Numbered from the stretch's first letter, positions 52,060 to 63,966 are shown. The stretch: 64,000 nucleotides of DNA from Streptomyces sp. ML-6 (GCF_030116705.1 NZ_JAOTIK010000002.1:124001-188000); one strand, 5' to 3'. Made by a program: numbers and translations. Notes: generated by a model from the sequence alone, not told the origin.

Positions 52060-55000
52060 GCGCCCGGGGCCGGCTCGTGCCGAGCCGCGCCGACTCCGGC
52101 GGGCGGGTGCCGCTGTCGCCCGCCCAGGACGGCATCTGGATCGCCGATCAGCTCCACCCGGGCGAGCCCACCTACACGACGCCGATGGCGGTGCGGTTGC
52201 GCGGGCCGCTGAGCCGGGCCGCGCTGACCGGGGCCGTGGCCGACATCGTGGCGCGGCACGAGGTGTTGCGTACCGTGGTCCGCACCGTCGAGGGCAGGCC
52301 GTGGAGTTGCGTCCGGGCGTCCGAACCGTCGGCCGTGGCCACGACGGATCTCACCGGGCTGGCGCCGGCGGACCGGTACCCGGCCGCGGTGGCGGACGCC
52401 GTGGAGCGGGCCGGGCAGTACATCGACCCGGCCGGACCGATGGGCCGCTTCCACCTGTACCGGCTCGCCGACGACGATCACTTGCTGTTCCTGGCGGTGC
52501 ATCACCTGGTGTGGGACGGCTGGTCGATCAGCGTCTTCTTCCGGGACCTCTCGGAGTTCTACCGCTCGAGGGTCGCCGGAGGCGGTCCCGACCTGCCCGT
52601 GCTGCCGGTCCAGTACGCGGACTACGCCGTGTGGCAGCGCGACCGGTTCGCCGCCGCCGGCACCGCTGCCGCCGATCTCGGCCACTGGCGCGCGGAGCTG
52701 TCGGACGATCTGGCGCCGTTCGAGCTGCCTCGGGTGCTGCCGGCCGGCGGCGACGGCGCCAACGCGGGAGCGGTGACTCAACTGCTCGTCCCCACGGCCG
52801 AGTTGAGCAGGATCAAGGCGTTCGCCCGCGCCGAGCGGGTGTCGGTGTTCATGGTGCTCAAGACGGCACTGCACGCGGTGCTGCACCGGCTCACCGGTGT
52901 GCCGAAGGTGTCGACCGTGTTCCCGTCGGCCAACCGGGACGCGGCCGAGCTGGAGGACCTCATCGGGCTGTTCGTCAATCAGCTCGTGCTGCGTACCGAC
53001 TGCGCGGGCGATCCGTCCTTCCGTGACCTGCTGCATCAGGTCCGGGGGAAGGTGCTGCGCGCGTTCCGTCATGCCGAGTTGCCGTTCGAGTGGCTGGTGC
53101 GCGAGCTCGGTATCGACCGTGACTCCAGCCGCAATCCTCTGGACCAGGTGCGGCTGGGCTTCCAGAACGCCACCGACGCTTCGCTGCTCGACCTGCCGGG
53201 CGTGCACGGCGAGGTCGTCGAGCTGCACAGTGGGGCCGTCAAGGAGAAGCTCGACCTGGTGGCGTGGGAGCAGCCGGCCGGGCTGGAGCTGGTCGCGGCC
53301 TACAACACCGGCGTGTTCGACGAGCTCGCGGCGAACCGGCTGCTGCGCAGGCTGGCCCGGGTGATGTCCGCGGCCTGCGCCGATCCGGGGCGGCCGCTCT
53401 CCGAGCTGCCGCTGCTGGTGGAGGGCGAGCGGGCGGAGCTGGTGCGGGCGGGCGGGAGCGCGCCGGGCGGGGAGCCGGCGGCCACGGTGCACGAGCTGCT
53501 CGACGCGCAGATCGCCCGCGTGCCCGGGGCGAGGGCGTTGGTGTGCGGCGCCGAGTCGGTGTCCTACCGGGAACTGGGGGCGAGGGCGGATCTGCTGGCC
53601 GGGGTGCTGCGTGGGCGGGGGGTGCGCCGCGGCGACGCGGTCGGGGTGTACCTCGGGCGCTCGGTCGACTTCGCGGTCGTCGCGCTGGCCGTGTTCCGGG
53701 CCGGTGGGTACTACGTGCCGCTGGACCCCGATGTGCCGCCCGCCCGTACCGCGTTCCTGCTGGCCGACGCCGCACCCGCGGTGGTGGTCACCTCCGCCGG
53801 GCTCGCGCCGGCGCTGCCGGTGACGGACTGCCCCGTGGTGCGGCTCGCGCCCGGTTGGCACGAGCGGGCGCAGGACCGTGCCGAGGCGCCCGCCGGTGAC
53901 GGGTCGGAGGCGGACTACGCCTACGTCATGTACACCTCCGGTTCCACCGGTCGACCCAAGGCGGCGACCCTCGCGCACAGGAGCGTCGTGGAGGTGATCC
54001 GCCATCAGCAGAGCGTCCTGCCGCTCGGTGTCGGCGACCGGGTGCTGCAGCGGGCGCCGCTGACGTTCGACGTTTCCGTCATGGAGCTGTTCTGGCCGCT
54101 GTGCTGCGGCGCCACTGTGGTCGTCGTACCGCCGGACGCGGCTGCGGACGTGCGGGCGCTGGCCCGGCTCGCCCGGGAGCAGCGGGTGACCGCGATGTTC
54201 CTGGTGCCCTCGCTGGTCCGCGCGTTCCTGGCCGCCGGCCCGTCGGTGCTGCCGCACCTGCGGGCGCTGTTCTGCACCGGTGAGGCGCTCACCCCGGAAC
54301 TGATCGGGCGGGTACGGGAGTCAGCGCCGGAGGCCGCCGTGGTGAACATCTACGGGGCGACCGAAGCATCGATCTACGCCACCACCTGGTCTCTTCCCCC
54401 GGGGGCCGAGGTGCCGGCCGAAATACCGGTCGGGGTGCCCAGGCCCGGAGTACGCTGCCATGTCCTCGACACCGCCGGACGGCCGCTGCCGGCGGGCAGC
54501 CGGGGCGAGCTGTACCAGGGCGGGGGCGCGGTCACCCCGGAGTGCGGTTACCTCGGCCGGCCGGCGCTGACCGCGGAGCGGTTCGTGCCCGACCCGTTCG
54601 GTTCCGTCCCCGGGGCCCGCCTGTACCGCACGGGGGATCTCGTACGGATGTGCCGGGACGGGAGTCTCTACTACGCGGGCCGGGCGGACTGGCAGTTCAA
54701 GCGGGACGGCGTGCGCATCGAGCCCGGGGAGATCCAGGCGGTGCTGGAGGGCCGTCCGGACGTGGCGCACGCCCATGTCACCCCGTACTCCGAGGGGGAG
54801 GTCGGTCACCTCGTCGCGTACCTCGTGCCGGCGCCCGGGGCGGGGGTGGACGTGGAGGCGGTCCGCAGGGCCGCGGCCACGGCGCTCCCCCGGCAGCTGG
54901 TGCCGTCGCGCTACGTGTGCCTGGACGCCCTGCCCCTGACGGCGAACGGCAAGGTCGACGCGCGGGCGCTGCCGCCGCCGGTGGCTCCGGCGCCGACCGC

Positions 55001-56468
55001 GAAGCGGCGCACGGTGCCCCGCGACGGCGCGGAGCGGACGGTGGCCGGGTGCGTCGCCGGGCTGCTCGGCCTGGAGGAGGTGTGGGCCGACGACGACTTC
55101 TTCCACCTGGGCGGGACGTCGTTGCAGGCCGCCGAGCTGGCGTACCGGCTGGGCAAGGAGTTCGGTACCGGGCCGGACGTGCGGGCGGTGTTCGAGGCGC
55201 GGTCCGTGGCCGAGCTGGCCGCGCGCATGGCCGGCGGGGGCGAACGCGGCCTGGCGGGGGGCGCGTTGCCGCTCGCCGCCGATGCCCGGCTCGATCCGGC
55301 GATCACCGCGGAGGGTGTGCGGCCGGTCGACGCGGAGCGGGTCGCCGACCCCCGGCACGTGCTGCTCACCGGGGCCACCGGGTTCGTGGGCGCGTTCCTG
55401 CTGCGCGAGCTGCTGGACCGTACGCGCGCGCAGGTGTACTGCCTGGTCCGGGCCGCGGACGACGGCGAGGCCGCGCGGCGCGTCGAGGAGGTGCTGCGGT
55501 CGTACGGGCTGTGGGACGACACGGTGCCCGCGCGGACGACGGCCCTCGCGGGTGACCTGGGTCTTGCGCTGCTCGGCCTCGGTGAGGAGCGGTTCGCCGA
55601 TCTGGCGGGGACGTTGGACACCATTCACCACAACGGTGCGAGGGTGAACCACCTGGAGTCCTACGGCCGGCTGCGGGCGTCGAACGTGTCCGGCACGGTG
55701 GAGGTTCTGCGGCTGGCCACCACCGGGCGGCTGAAGCCGGTGCACTTCGTGTCCACGACCGGCCTGGCGTACGGCACGGGCGACAATCCGCCGGTGCTGG
55801 CCGAGGACCGGCGGGTGCCGCCGGCCGAAGTGCTGCCCAACGGCTACGTGGCGAGCAAGTGGGTGGCCGAGGAGCTGGTCCGTGTCGCGGGCGGGCGCGG
55901 CGTACCGGTCGTGACGTACCGTCCGGGCCGGGTGAGCGGTCATTCCGTCACCGGTGCGGCGGGCACCGCCGACGCGTTCTGGAACCTGGTGCGTGCGATG
56001 TGCCTCATCGGCGCGGCCCCCGATGTCGGGCTCACCGCCGACCTGGTGCCGGTCGACCACGTGGCGGGCGCGATCGTGCACCTTTCGCGACGGCCGGGGT
56101 CGTTCGGCACCACGTTCCATGTGACGAACCCGCGGCCGGTGCCGGTGCGTCTGGTCGTCGACCGGCTGCGGGTTGCGGGCCGTCCGCTGGTGCGGCTTCC
56201 GGTCGCGCGGTGGCGGGAGCGGTTGTCCTCGGCGGCCGCCGAGGACCCGTCGCTGAGCCTGGTCGCCGCGCAGAGCGGGTCCAGCGGCGGGTTCGGCCCC
56301 GTGGTGTTCGCCCGGGACAACACCGAGCGCGCGCTGGCGGGGGCGCCCGTGCCGGCCGCCGAGGTCGACGAACCATTGCTGGACCGGTACCTGGAGTACT
56401 TCGTCCGGAACGGTTTTCTCCCCGCTCCGCCGACGTATGAAGGCGAATCGGCCGGAAAACGAAGGTGA
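52056..56468 (+). CDS. Nonribosomal peptide synthetase, C-A-T-R
   Basis: This 1470-residue module has a condensation domain (HHLVWDGWS, His150/Asp154), then adenylation motifs YVMYTSGSTGRPKAA, NIYGATEASIYAT, YRTGDL and NGKVD. The carrier follows with DDFFHLGGTSLQA (Ser1022), then a thioester reductase (VLLTGATGFVGAFLLREL from about 1098, catalytic NGYVASK). The R domain would release the chain as an aldehyde or alcohol. Hand alignment gives a code of about DVMFFTIIYK, which matches no common amino acid I recall. With only one C domain, the upstream donor must be the separate A-T protein or another carrier. Confidence 0.92.
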   Translation: MSARGRLVPSRADSGGRVPLSPAQDGIWIADQLHPGEPTYTTPMAVRLRGPLSRAALTGAVADIVARHEVLRTVVRTVEGRPWSCVRASEPSAVATTDLTGLAPADRYPAAVADAVERAGQYIDPAGPMGRFHLYRLADDDHLLFLAVHHLVWDGWSISVFFRDLSEFYRSRVAGGGPDLPVLPVQYADYAVWQRDRFAAAGTAAADLGHWRAELSDDLAPFELPRVLPAGGDGANAGAVTQLLVPTAELSRIKAFARAERVSVFMVLKTALHAVLHRLTGVPKVSTVFPSANRDAAELEDLIGLFVNQLVLRTDCAGDPSFRDLLHQVRGKVLRAFRHAELPFEWLVRELGIDRDSSRNPLDQVRLGFQNATDASLLDLPGVHGEVVELHSGAVKEKLDLVAWEQPAGLELVAAYNTGVFDELAANRLLRRLARVMSAACADPGRPLSELPLLVEGERAELVRAGGSAPGGEPAATVHELLDAQIARVPGARALVCGAESVSYRELGARADLLAGVLRGRGVRRGDAVGVYLGRSVDFAVVALAVFRAGGYYVPLDPDVPPARTAFLLADAAPAVVVTSAGLAPALPVTDCPVVRLAPGWHERAQDRAEAPAGDGSEADYAYVMYTSGSTGRPKAATLAHRSVVEVIRHQQSVLPLGVGDRVLQRAPLTFDVSVMELFWPLCCGATVVVVPPDAAADVRALARLAREQRVTAMFLVPSLVRAFLAAGPSVLPHLRALFCTGEALTPELIGRVRESAPEAAVVNIYGATEASIYATTWSLPPGAEVPAEIPVGVPRPGVRCHVLDTAGRPLPAGSRGELYQGGGAVTPECGYLGRPALTAERFVPDPFGSVPGARLYRTGDLVRMCRDGSLYYAGRADWQFKRDGVRIEPGEIQAVLEGRPDVAHAHVTPYSEGEVGHLVAYLVPAPGAGVDVEAVRRAAATALPRQLVPSRYVCLDALPLTANGKVDARALPPPVAPAPTAKRRTVPRDGAERTVAGCVAGLLGLEEVWADDDFFHLGGTSLQAAELAYRLGKEFGTGPDVRAVFEARSVAELAARMAGGGERGLAGGALPLAADARLDPAITAEGVRPVDAERVADPRHVLLTGATGFVGAFLLRELLDRTRAQVYCLVRAADDGEAARRVEEVLRSYGLWDDTVPARTTALAGDLGLALLGLGEERFADLAGTLDTIHHNGARVNHLESYGRLRASNVSGTVEVLRLATTGRLKPVHFVSTTGLAYGTGDNPPVLAEDRRVPPAEVLPNGYVASKWVAEELVRVAGGRGVPVVTYRPGRVSGHSVTGAAGTADAFWNLVRAMCLIGAAPDVGLTADLVPVDHVAGAIVHLSRRPGSFGTTFHVTNPRPVPVRLVVDRLRVAGRPLVRLPVARWRERLSSAAAEDPSLSLVAAQSGSSGGFGPVVFARDNTERALAGAPVPAAEVDEPLLDRYLEYFVRNGFLPAPPTYEGESAGKRR

Positions 56469-56482
56469 ATCGGCCGGAAAAG
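56439..56482 (+). repeat. 22-bp tandem repeat across the NRPS stop codon
   Basis: Two adjacent 22-base units (56439-56460, 56461-56482) share gaaggYgaatcggccggaaa and differ at two bases. The NRPS TGA falls inside the second copy. It probably arose by slippage. Confidence 0.8.
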
Positions 56483-56705
56483 GAGGCCGGAGTCGGGGGT
56501 GCGACGTTCGGCCAGATTGTTTCCGGCCATGGGATTTCACTTCGCGCGGGTACAACTGTGCTGATGGAAAGCGGGTGGTTGGACGAGAGGCCGTCCTGCG
56601 ACTAGCGTGCTTTCCCACGCTGCCGGGCCCAGGTTCACACCCCTTTTGGCTGCGCAGTCGCTCGTCAATTCCTGTCCGTACACACATTCGGCGATAAGGT
56701 AGAAA

Positions 56706-59201
<2,496 letters not shown>

Positions 59202-59210
59202 CCGGGCGGG

Positions 59211-59280
59211 CCCGGCTCGTACCCGGGGTCCTGGTCGTGCGCGTACCCGCGGTCGCGAAGGACCACGGGTACGGGCCGGC
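59211..59280. terminator. Long imperfect hairpin between LeuRS and the A-T NRPS gene
   Basis: Arms 59211-59232 and 59259-59280 pair at about 20 of 22 positions (one G-U included) around a 26-base loop. They lie between convergent genes, so termination in both directions is plausible. Confidence 0.65.
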
Positions 59281-59321
59281 TCCCCGCCGGGGCACCCACG
59301 CGGCGGGGCCGGGCGCCGGTC

Positions 59322-61151
59322 TCAGGCTTCGCCCAGTTCGGCGAGGAGCTTCTCGACCTCCTCGTCGGACATCGCCGCCACCCGGCGGTGGCGGTCCGTG
59401 ACGTCGGCGAGGTGTCCGGGGGCCGGTTCCCGCGCGCGCACCTCCCGGGCCAGGGCGGCGATCGTGGGGGCGCCGAACGTGCTCCGAAGCGGCAGGTCCA
59501 CGCCGAACAGGTCGTTCAGGCAGACGGTCAGCCGGCCCGCCAGCAGGGAGTGGCCGCCCAGGGCGTAGAAGTCGTCGTGGACGTGCGCCGGGCGCTCGGG
59601 CAGCTCCAGTACGGCGTACCAGGTCTCGGCGATCAGCTCCTCCAGCGCGTCCCTCGGAGGGACGACGACGTCCGGCGTCGGCGGCAGCGGGTCGGGGAGG
59701 GCGCCGTGGTCGATCTTGCCGTTGACGGTCAGGGGTATCTCGTCGAGCAGGAGGACGCGCGTGGGCACCATGTGCGCGGGCAGCCGGGCCGCGGCGTGCT
59801 CGCGGACGGCCTCCGCGAGGGCGGGGCCTTCGCCGGGGCGCGGCACCACGTACCCGAACAGGCTGCCGAAACGGGCGACGACGGCGGCCCGCGTCACCCC
59901 GGGGTGCCCGGACAGCACCGCCGTGACCTCGGCGGGCTCGACGCGGAAGCCGCGGACCTGCACCTGGTCGTCGGACCTGCCGTGGAAGGACAGGGCGCCG
60001 TCCGGCCGCCGGGCGGCCAGGTCGCCGGTGCGGTAGACGCGGCTGCCGGGCGGCCCCGACGGGTCGGGCAGGAAGCGCTCGGCGGTCAGGCCGGGGCGGT
60101 TCAAATAGCCCCGGGCGACCCCGGCCCCGCCGACGTACAGCTCGCCGCGTGCCCCGTCGGCGACCGGCCGCGCGTCCTCGTCGAGCAGCTGTACCCGCAC
60201 CTCGGCGATCGGACGGCCGATGGGGGGTACGCCGGGGGCGCCCGCCGGTACCGTGGCCGCCGTGGTGACGACGGTGGCTTCGGTCGGTCCGTAGTGGTTG
60301 ACCAGCTCGTACGGTGTGCCGGGGGGCGGGGCGGCGGTGAGCGTGTCCCCTCCGGTGAGGATCGTGCGCAGCCGCGAGGGCGCGGGGGGCAGCCGCAGCA
60401 CTTCCTGCGCCACCGGGGTGGGCAGGAAGGTCACGGTGATCCCCTCGGCCGCCAGCCATGCGAGCAGCCGCTCGGGCCGTGACCGGTCCTCCTCGTCCGG
60501 CAGGTGCAGCAGGGCGCCCGAGGCGAGTGCGGGCCACACCTCCCACACCGCGGCGTCGAAGCCGAGTGCCGCGACGTGCGCGGTGTGCTCGCCGGGCCCG
60601 AGCCCGTAGCGGTGCACGTGCCACGCGACCAGGTTGGCCAGGGCGCGGTGCGGCACCATGACGCCCTTGGGGGTTCCGGTCGAGCCCGACGTGTGGATGA
60701 CGTAGGCCAGGTTGTCCGGCAGCACCGGCACGTGGGGCGCGGTGGCCGGCCGGGCCGCGACAGCCGCCGCGTCGCGGATGAGGTCCAGGTGCGTCGCTCC
60801 GGGCGGGGCCGGCACCTCCCCGGGCCCCCGTGTGATCAGGACGGCGGGTGCGGCGTCCGCCAGTACGTGCGCGATGCGGGCGGGCGGCTGGGCCGGGTCC
60901 ACCGGGAGGTAGGCCCCCGCCGCCTTGAGCACGGCGAGCTGTACCACGACCGACTCGGTGGACCGTTGCAGGTGGACGGCGACCCGCGACTCCGGCCGGA
61001 CGCCGAGGGCGACCAGGTGGTGGGCGAGCCGGTTGGCCCGCTCGTCCAGTTCCCGGTAGCTCAGCACTCCCCGGGCGCTCGTGACCGCGGGGGCGTCGGG
61101 CCGGGCGGCGGCCCGCGCCGCGACCTGCTGGTGCACGGGGAGGAGGGTCAC
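59322..61151 (-). CDS. NRPS adenylation-carrier (A-T) didomain, leucine-type code
   Basis: The 609-residue protein has adenylation motifs YVIHTSGSTGTPKGV, FDAAVWEVWPA, NHYGPTEATVV, YRTGDL and NGKID, then carrier HVHDDFYALGGHSLLAG (Ser near residue 535). A helical tail ends MSDEEVEKLLAELGEA. Hand-read pocket residues are DAWFLGHVVK, one change from the Leu code DAWFLGNVVK, so it probably loads leucine or a leucine derivative. The GTG overlaps the desaturase stop by 4 bases, suggesting that the carrier-bound Leu is modified by that enzyme before transfer to the C-A-T-R module. Confidence 0.9.
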   Translation of the reverse strand: MTLLPVHQQVAARAAARPDAPAVTSARGVLSYRELDERANRLAHHLVALGVRPESRVAVHLQRSTESVVVQLAVLKAAGAYLPVDPAQPPARIAHVLADAAPAVLITRGPGEVPAPPGATHLDLIRDAAAVAARPATAPHVPVLPDNLAYVIHTSGSTGTPKGVMVPHRALANLVAWHVHRYGLGPGEHTAHVAALGFDAAVWEVWPALASGALLHLPDEEDRSRPERLLAWLAAEGITVTFLPTPVAQEVLRLPPAPSRLRTILTGGDTLTAAPPPGTPYELVNHYGPTEATVVTTAATVPAGAPGVPPIGRPIAEVRVQLLDEDARPVADGARGELYVGGAGVARGYLNRPGLTAERFLPDPSGPPGSRVYRTGDLAARRPDGALSFHGRSDDQVQVRGFRVEPAEVTAVLSGHPGVTRAAVVARFGSLFGYVVPRPGEGPALAEAVREHAAARLPAHMVPTRVLLLDEIPLTVNGKIDHGALPDPLPPTPDVVVPPRDALEELIAETWYAVLELPERPAHVHDDFYALGGHSLLAGRLTVCLNDLFGVDLPLRSTFGAPTIAALAREVRAREPAPGHLADVTDRHRRVAAMSDEEVEKLLAELGEA

Positions 61152-62101
61152 GGGGTCCCACCCGCCTCGCGGCGGTGCAGCAGCGGGCGGTCGCGGTGCA
61201 GGAAGCCCAGTACGGCGGGCACGGGGCTGATGATCCGGGCCCCGGGGGCCACCCCGTCCAGGCGCCGGGCGCGTACCTCCGGCAGCTGCGACCAGTGGCT
61301 GGCGGGACTGAGGTGGTGTTCCTGGTGGTAGCCGTCGTTGAACGCGATGCGGTTGTAGAAGGTGCCGTAGTAGCTGACCGAGTCGGTGGTCCGGTCCAGC
61401 GGGTCGGCGCCGTAGTGCCGGAAGTAGTTCTGGACGTTGACGAGGACCAGCGCGACGAAGCAGGCCGGCAGGTAGACCAGCAGCGTCCACTGCCAGGAGA
61501 CCCACAGGAGTCCGGCGAGCGCCAGGCAGTGCGCGGCGCGGTCGGCCTGTATCTGGCGCAGTTCGCGGGTGCGTCTCGGTTCCCGGTTGTGGGCGAGCGA
61601 GAGCAGCTTGTGCTCGTCCGGGCCGACCCGCCACAGCCGGTGCGCCCGCAGGACGTCCCGGACCCGGTCCGCGAAGGTCTCCAGCGCGCCGAGGAGGATG
61701 TAGCGGCCCAGCGGGGCGTGTTCGCCGTCCCGGCCGTCGCGGTAGGTCGAGGACGTGTCACGGGTGGTGCCGTCCTCGCCGACGGGGTCGTTGTTGAAGC
61801 GGTGGTGGTTGCGCACGTGGGTCAGGTGGTACGCCTGCACGGACTGCCCGATGTTGGCGGAGTTCAGCAGGGAGCCCACCGCGTTCAGCCCGGCGGAGGC
61901 GAACCACGGGACATGGGTGAACAGGTGGGAGACCACGATGATGTTGTAGGCGGTCATCACCGCGACGAGCAGCCCGCCGCCCACCCCGGCCCGGACCGGG
62001 GACGAGTGCCACTGTGCCGCCACCCAGACCGTCAGCACCGGCTGCGCCAGGCTGTAGCCGAGCAGCAACGCGTCCTTGGGCGTGTGCTTCCAGATCCGCA
62101 C
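61148..62101 (-). CDS. Fatty acid desaturase-type membrane di-iron oxidase
   Basis: This 317-residue membrane enzyme has several hydrophobic segments and His boxes HLFTH (near 60), HLTHVRNHH (near 92) and HQEHH with ASHW (near 265). These ligate the di-iron site of the FADS/hydroxylase superfamily. Members in NRPS clusters often desaturate or hydroxylate an amino acid held on a carrier protein. Its coupling to the A-T protein makes leucine on the carrier a likely substrate. A fatty-acyl substrate is the alternative. Confidence 0.87.
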   Translation of the reverse strand: MRIWKHTPKDALLLGYSLAQPVLTVWVAAQWHSSPVRAGVGGGLLVAVMTAYNIIVVSHLFTHVPWFASAGLNAVGSLLNSANIGQSVQAYHLTHVRNHHRFNNDPVGEDGTTRDTSSTYRDGRDGEHAPLGRYILLGALETFADRVRDVLRAHRLWRVGPDEHKLLSLAHNREPRRTRELRQIQADRAAHCLALAGLLWVSWQWTLLVYLPACFVALVLVNVQNYFRHYGADPLDRTTDSVSYYGTFYNRIAFNDGYHQEHHLSPASHWSQLPEVRARRLDGVAPGARIISPVPAVLGFLHRDRPLLHRREAGGTP

Positions 62102-62110
62102 GGTGACTCC

Positions 62111-63199
62111 TCAGAGGTAACTGCACAGCGTTCCGCGGCGGCGCACGTCGAGCGTCGCGCAGTGGAACGAGCCGCCGAAGCTGTTGAAGTTGCGGAAGTT
62201 GCACAGGATCGGGGTGAAGCCGAAGTTCTTGAGCACCTGGATCATCGGCTCGTCCTGGCGCTCGACGATCACCCGGTCCTCGTCCAGCATCAGGATGTTC
62301 ATGTTGATCCACTTGCTGGTCATGTACAGCGGGTGGGTGTCGGGCAGGACCGGCCGGGGGGCGGGCCTGACGTCCCAGCCCCTGAAGAGGTCCGGCACCT
62401 TCGGCACGCGCTCGGGGTTGACGAGGAGTTTCCCGGGGGCCATCGGCACCAGGGTCGCGTCGATGTGCATGGGGTGGGTGTCGTTGAACTCGAGTACGTG
62501 GATGCGGTATTCGTCGCCGAGGTGGCGCCGCAGCCACTCGATGCCGAAGTCGTTGGTCACGTTGCTCTTCTGCGCGATGATGTCGCGTCCGCACCGGGTG
62601 AAGTCCGCGGCGTCGAAGGTCGGTTCGAACTCGGTGACGACCAGGTGGGGGGAGCCGTCCGGGCGGGGGCGCTCGGTCCATTCCTGGTCGAACTGCTCGT
62701 CCGTCAGCTCGGGCTTCGGGCCGGCGCTCCACCTGGCGCCGCCCCGGAAGTACTCCTTGAGCAGGGGGCGGTAGGCGAGCGATTCGTAGTAGCGCGAGCG
62801 CCAGGCCATCGGGCACTCGATGATGTCGTCGCCGACCACCAGGAGCGCGTCGCGCGGCATCGCGGCGTACATGCCGCTGCTGGTCCAGTGCAGGGTGCTG
62901 TAGGTCGTGCGCTGCGCGAGGGGTTCGGGCCGCCGCACGACCACGCCCTCCGCCCGGAGGATGTGCGCGAACTCCTCCAGCTCCCGGCGCGCGGCCTCGA
63001 CCCGCTCGGCGGGGAAGGGCCGGCCCGCCTGGCTGCGGAACGTCTCGTGCATGTCCTGCGGCAGCACCGGGGGCAGCGCCTCGTGCCACGGCGGGAAGCT
63101 GGCGTCGTCGACGATCCCGACGATGACCTCCTCCAGCGGGTCCCATTCGGTGTACGAACACACGGGCCCGGCCGTAGCGGTGTCGTTGTGCCCAGTCAT
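62111..63199 (-). CDS. Amidinotransferase (glycine amidinotransferase family)
   Basis: This 362-residue five-bladed beta/alpha propeller enzyme moves the amidino group of arginine to an amine. Catalytic residues are visible: RDIIAQKSNVTNDFGIEWLR (Asp region), EFNDTHPMHID (His) and GGSFHCATLDVRRRG with Cys347. Together they match AGAT/StrB1. The cluster therefore probably makes a guanidino group on an amine of the product. Its ATG overlaps the thioesterase stop by 1 base, and it sits 9 bases ahead of the desaturase gene. Confidence 0.9.
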   Translation of the reverse strand: MTGHNDTATAGPVCSYTEWDPLEEVIVGIVDDASFPPWHEALPPVLPQDMHETFRSQAGRPFPAERVEAARRELEEFAHILRAEGVVVRRPEPLAQRTTYSTLHWTSSGMYAAMPRDALLVVGDDIIECPMAWRSRYYESLAYRPLLKEYFRGGARWSAGPKPELTDEQFDQEWTERPRPDGSPHLVVTEFEPTFDAADFTRCGRDIIAQKSNVTNDFGIEWLRRHLGDEYRIHVLEFNDTHPMHIDATLVPMAPGKLLVNPERVPKVPDLFRGWDVRPAPRPVLPDTHPLYMTSKWINMNILMLDEDRVIVERQDEPMIQVLKNFGFTPILCNFRNFNSFGGSFHCATLDVRRRGTLCSYL

Positions 63200-63966
63200 C
63201 ACATCTGCCTTTCGGTAGTACGGGACAGCCCTTCCGCGAGTTCCTGCCGCAGCACCCGGGGCGCGGCGAGGAACGAGTGGTGCGTCCCGGGGAGTTCGAC
63301 GTGCCGGAACTGTCCCGGCGCGGCGTACGGGGCCCAGCCGGCCATCTGCTGCGGCCGGATCTCCACGTCGTACCGCCAGCCGATCGACCGCACCCGGCTG
63401 GGCAGGACGACCGGTTCGTCGAGGCGGTAGAGCTGGTTGGCGGTGAGGTCGGCGCGCATCACCCGCAGGCTCAGCGCCAGGACGTCCGGGTGCGGTTCGC
63501 CTCCCATGACGCGGGTCTGGCGGGCGAGTTCGGCGGTCAGCTGCCGGTCGTTCATCGACAGGTAGCGTCCGTAGGGGCCCAGGTGCGGGGCGACCTGGGA
63601 GGAGACGAACACGCAGGCCGGGGCGGGGAGCCCGCTCCCGGCGATCGTCACCGCGGTGGCGAAGGCGGCCAGTGCGCTCCCGCAGTGGCCGAAGAAGCCG
63701 TAGGGGCGGTCCAGGTGGGGTTCCAGGCTGCCGACGAGTTGTTCGGCCAGTTCCTCGTAGGTGCCGAAGTGCGGTTCGCGCAGGCGGTTCTCCCGGCCGG
63801 GCGGTTGCAGCAGGCACACCTCGATGTCCGAGCCGCCGTCCGTGATCCGGCGCGGCCACCGGTTGAACATGGATGCGCCGAGTCCGGAGTACGGGAAGCA
63901 GAACAGCCGGGCCGTGCAGTCGTCGCGCACGGGCCGCAGGAAGGTCTTGTCGCGCGGGGCCCTCAC
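63199..63966 (-). CDS. Type II thioesterase (alpha/beta hydrolase) with Cys nucleophile
   Basis: This 255-residue NRPS-associated thioesterase has RLFCFPYSGLGASMFNRWPR near residue 20, LLQPPGRENRLREP and a C-terminal LPGTHHSFL with the catalytic His. The nucleophile elbow reads GHCGS (Cys95) where family members usually have GHSMG. Type II enzymes clear misloaded carriers; a Cys nucleophile can favour acyl transfer or lactonisation. It starts with a GTG that overlaps the upstream gene's stop by 4 bases and is part of the minus-strand arm. Confidence 0.88.
   Translation of the reverse strand: MRAPRDKTFLRPVRDDCTARLFCFPYSGLGASMFNRWPRRITDGGSDIEVCLLQPPGRENRLREPHFGTYEELAEQLVGSLEPHLDRPYGFFGHCGSALAAFATAVTIAGSGLPAPACVFVSSQVAPHLGPYGRYLSMNDRQLTAELARQTRVMGGEPHPDVLALSLRVMRADLTANQLYRLDEPVVLPSRVRSIGWRYDVEIRPQQMAGWAPYAAPGQFRHVELPGTHHSFLAAPRVLRQELAEGLSRTTERQM

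Noticed and set aside
51906..54257. A 783-codon minus-strand open frame opposite the NRPS
   Set aside because: It is a shadow frame. The plus strand carries clear condensation and adenylation motifs.
56469..56705. T-box or leucine-responsive leader before the cluster LeuRS
   Set aside because: No T-box core sequence (AGGGTGG..CCGCG type) or specifier hairpin could be found by eye in the 237-base leader.
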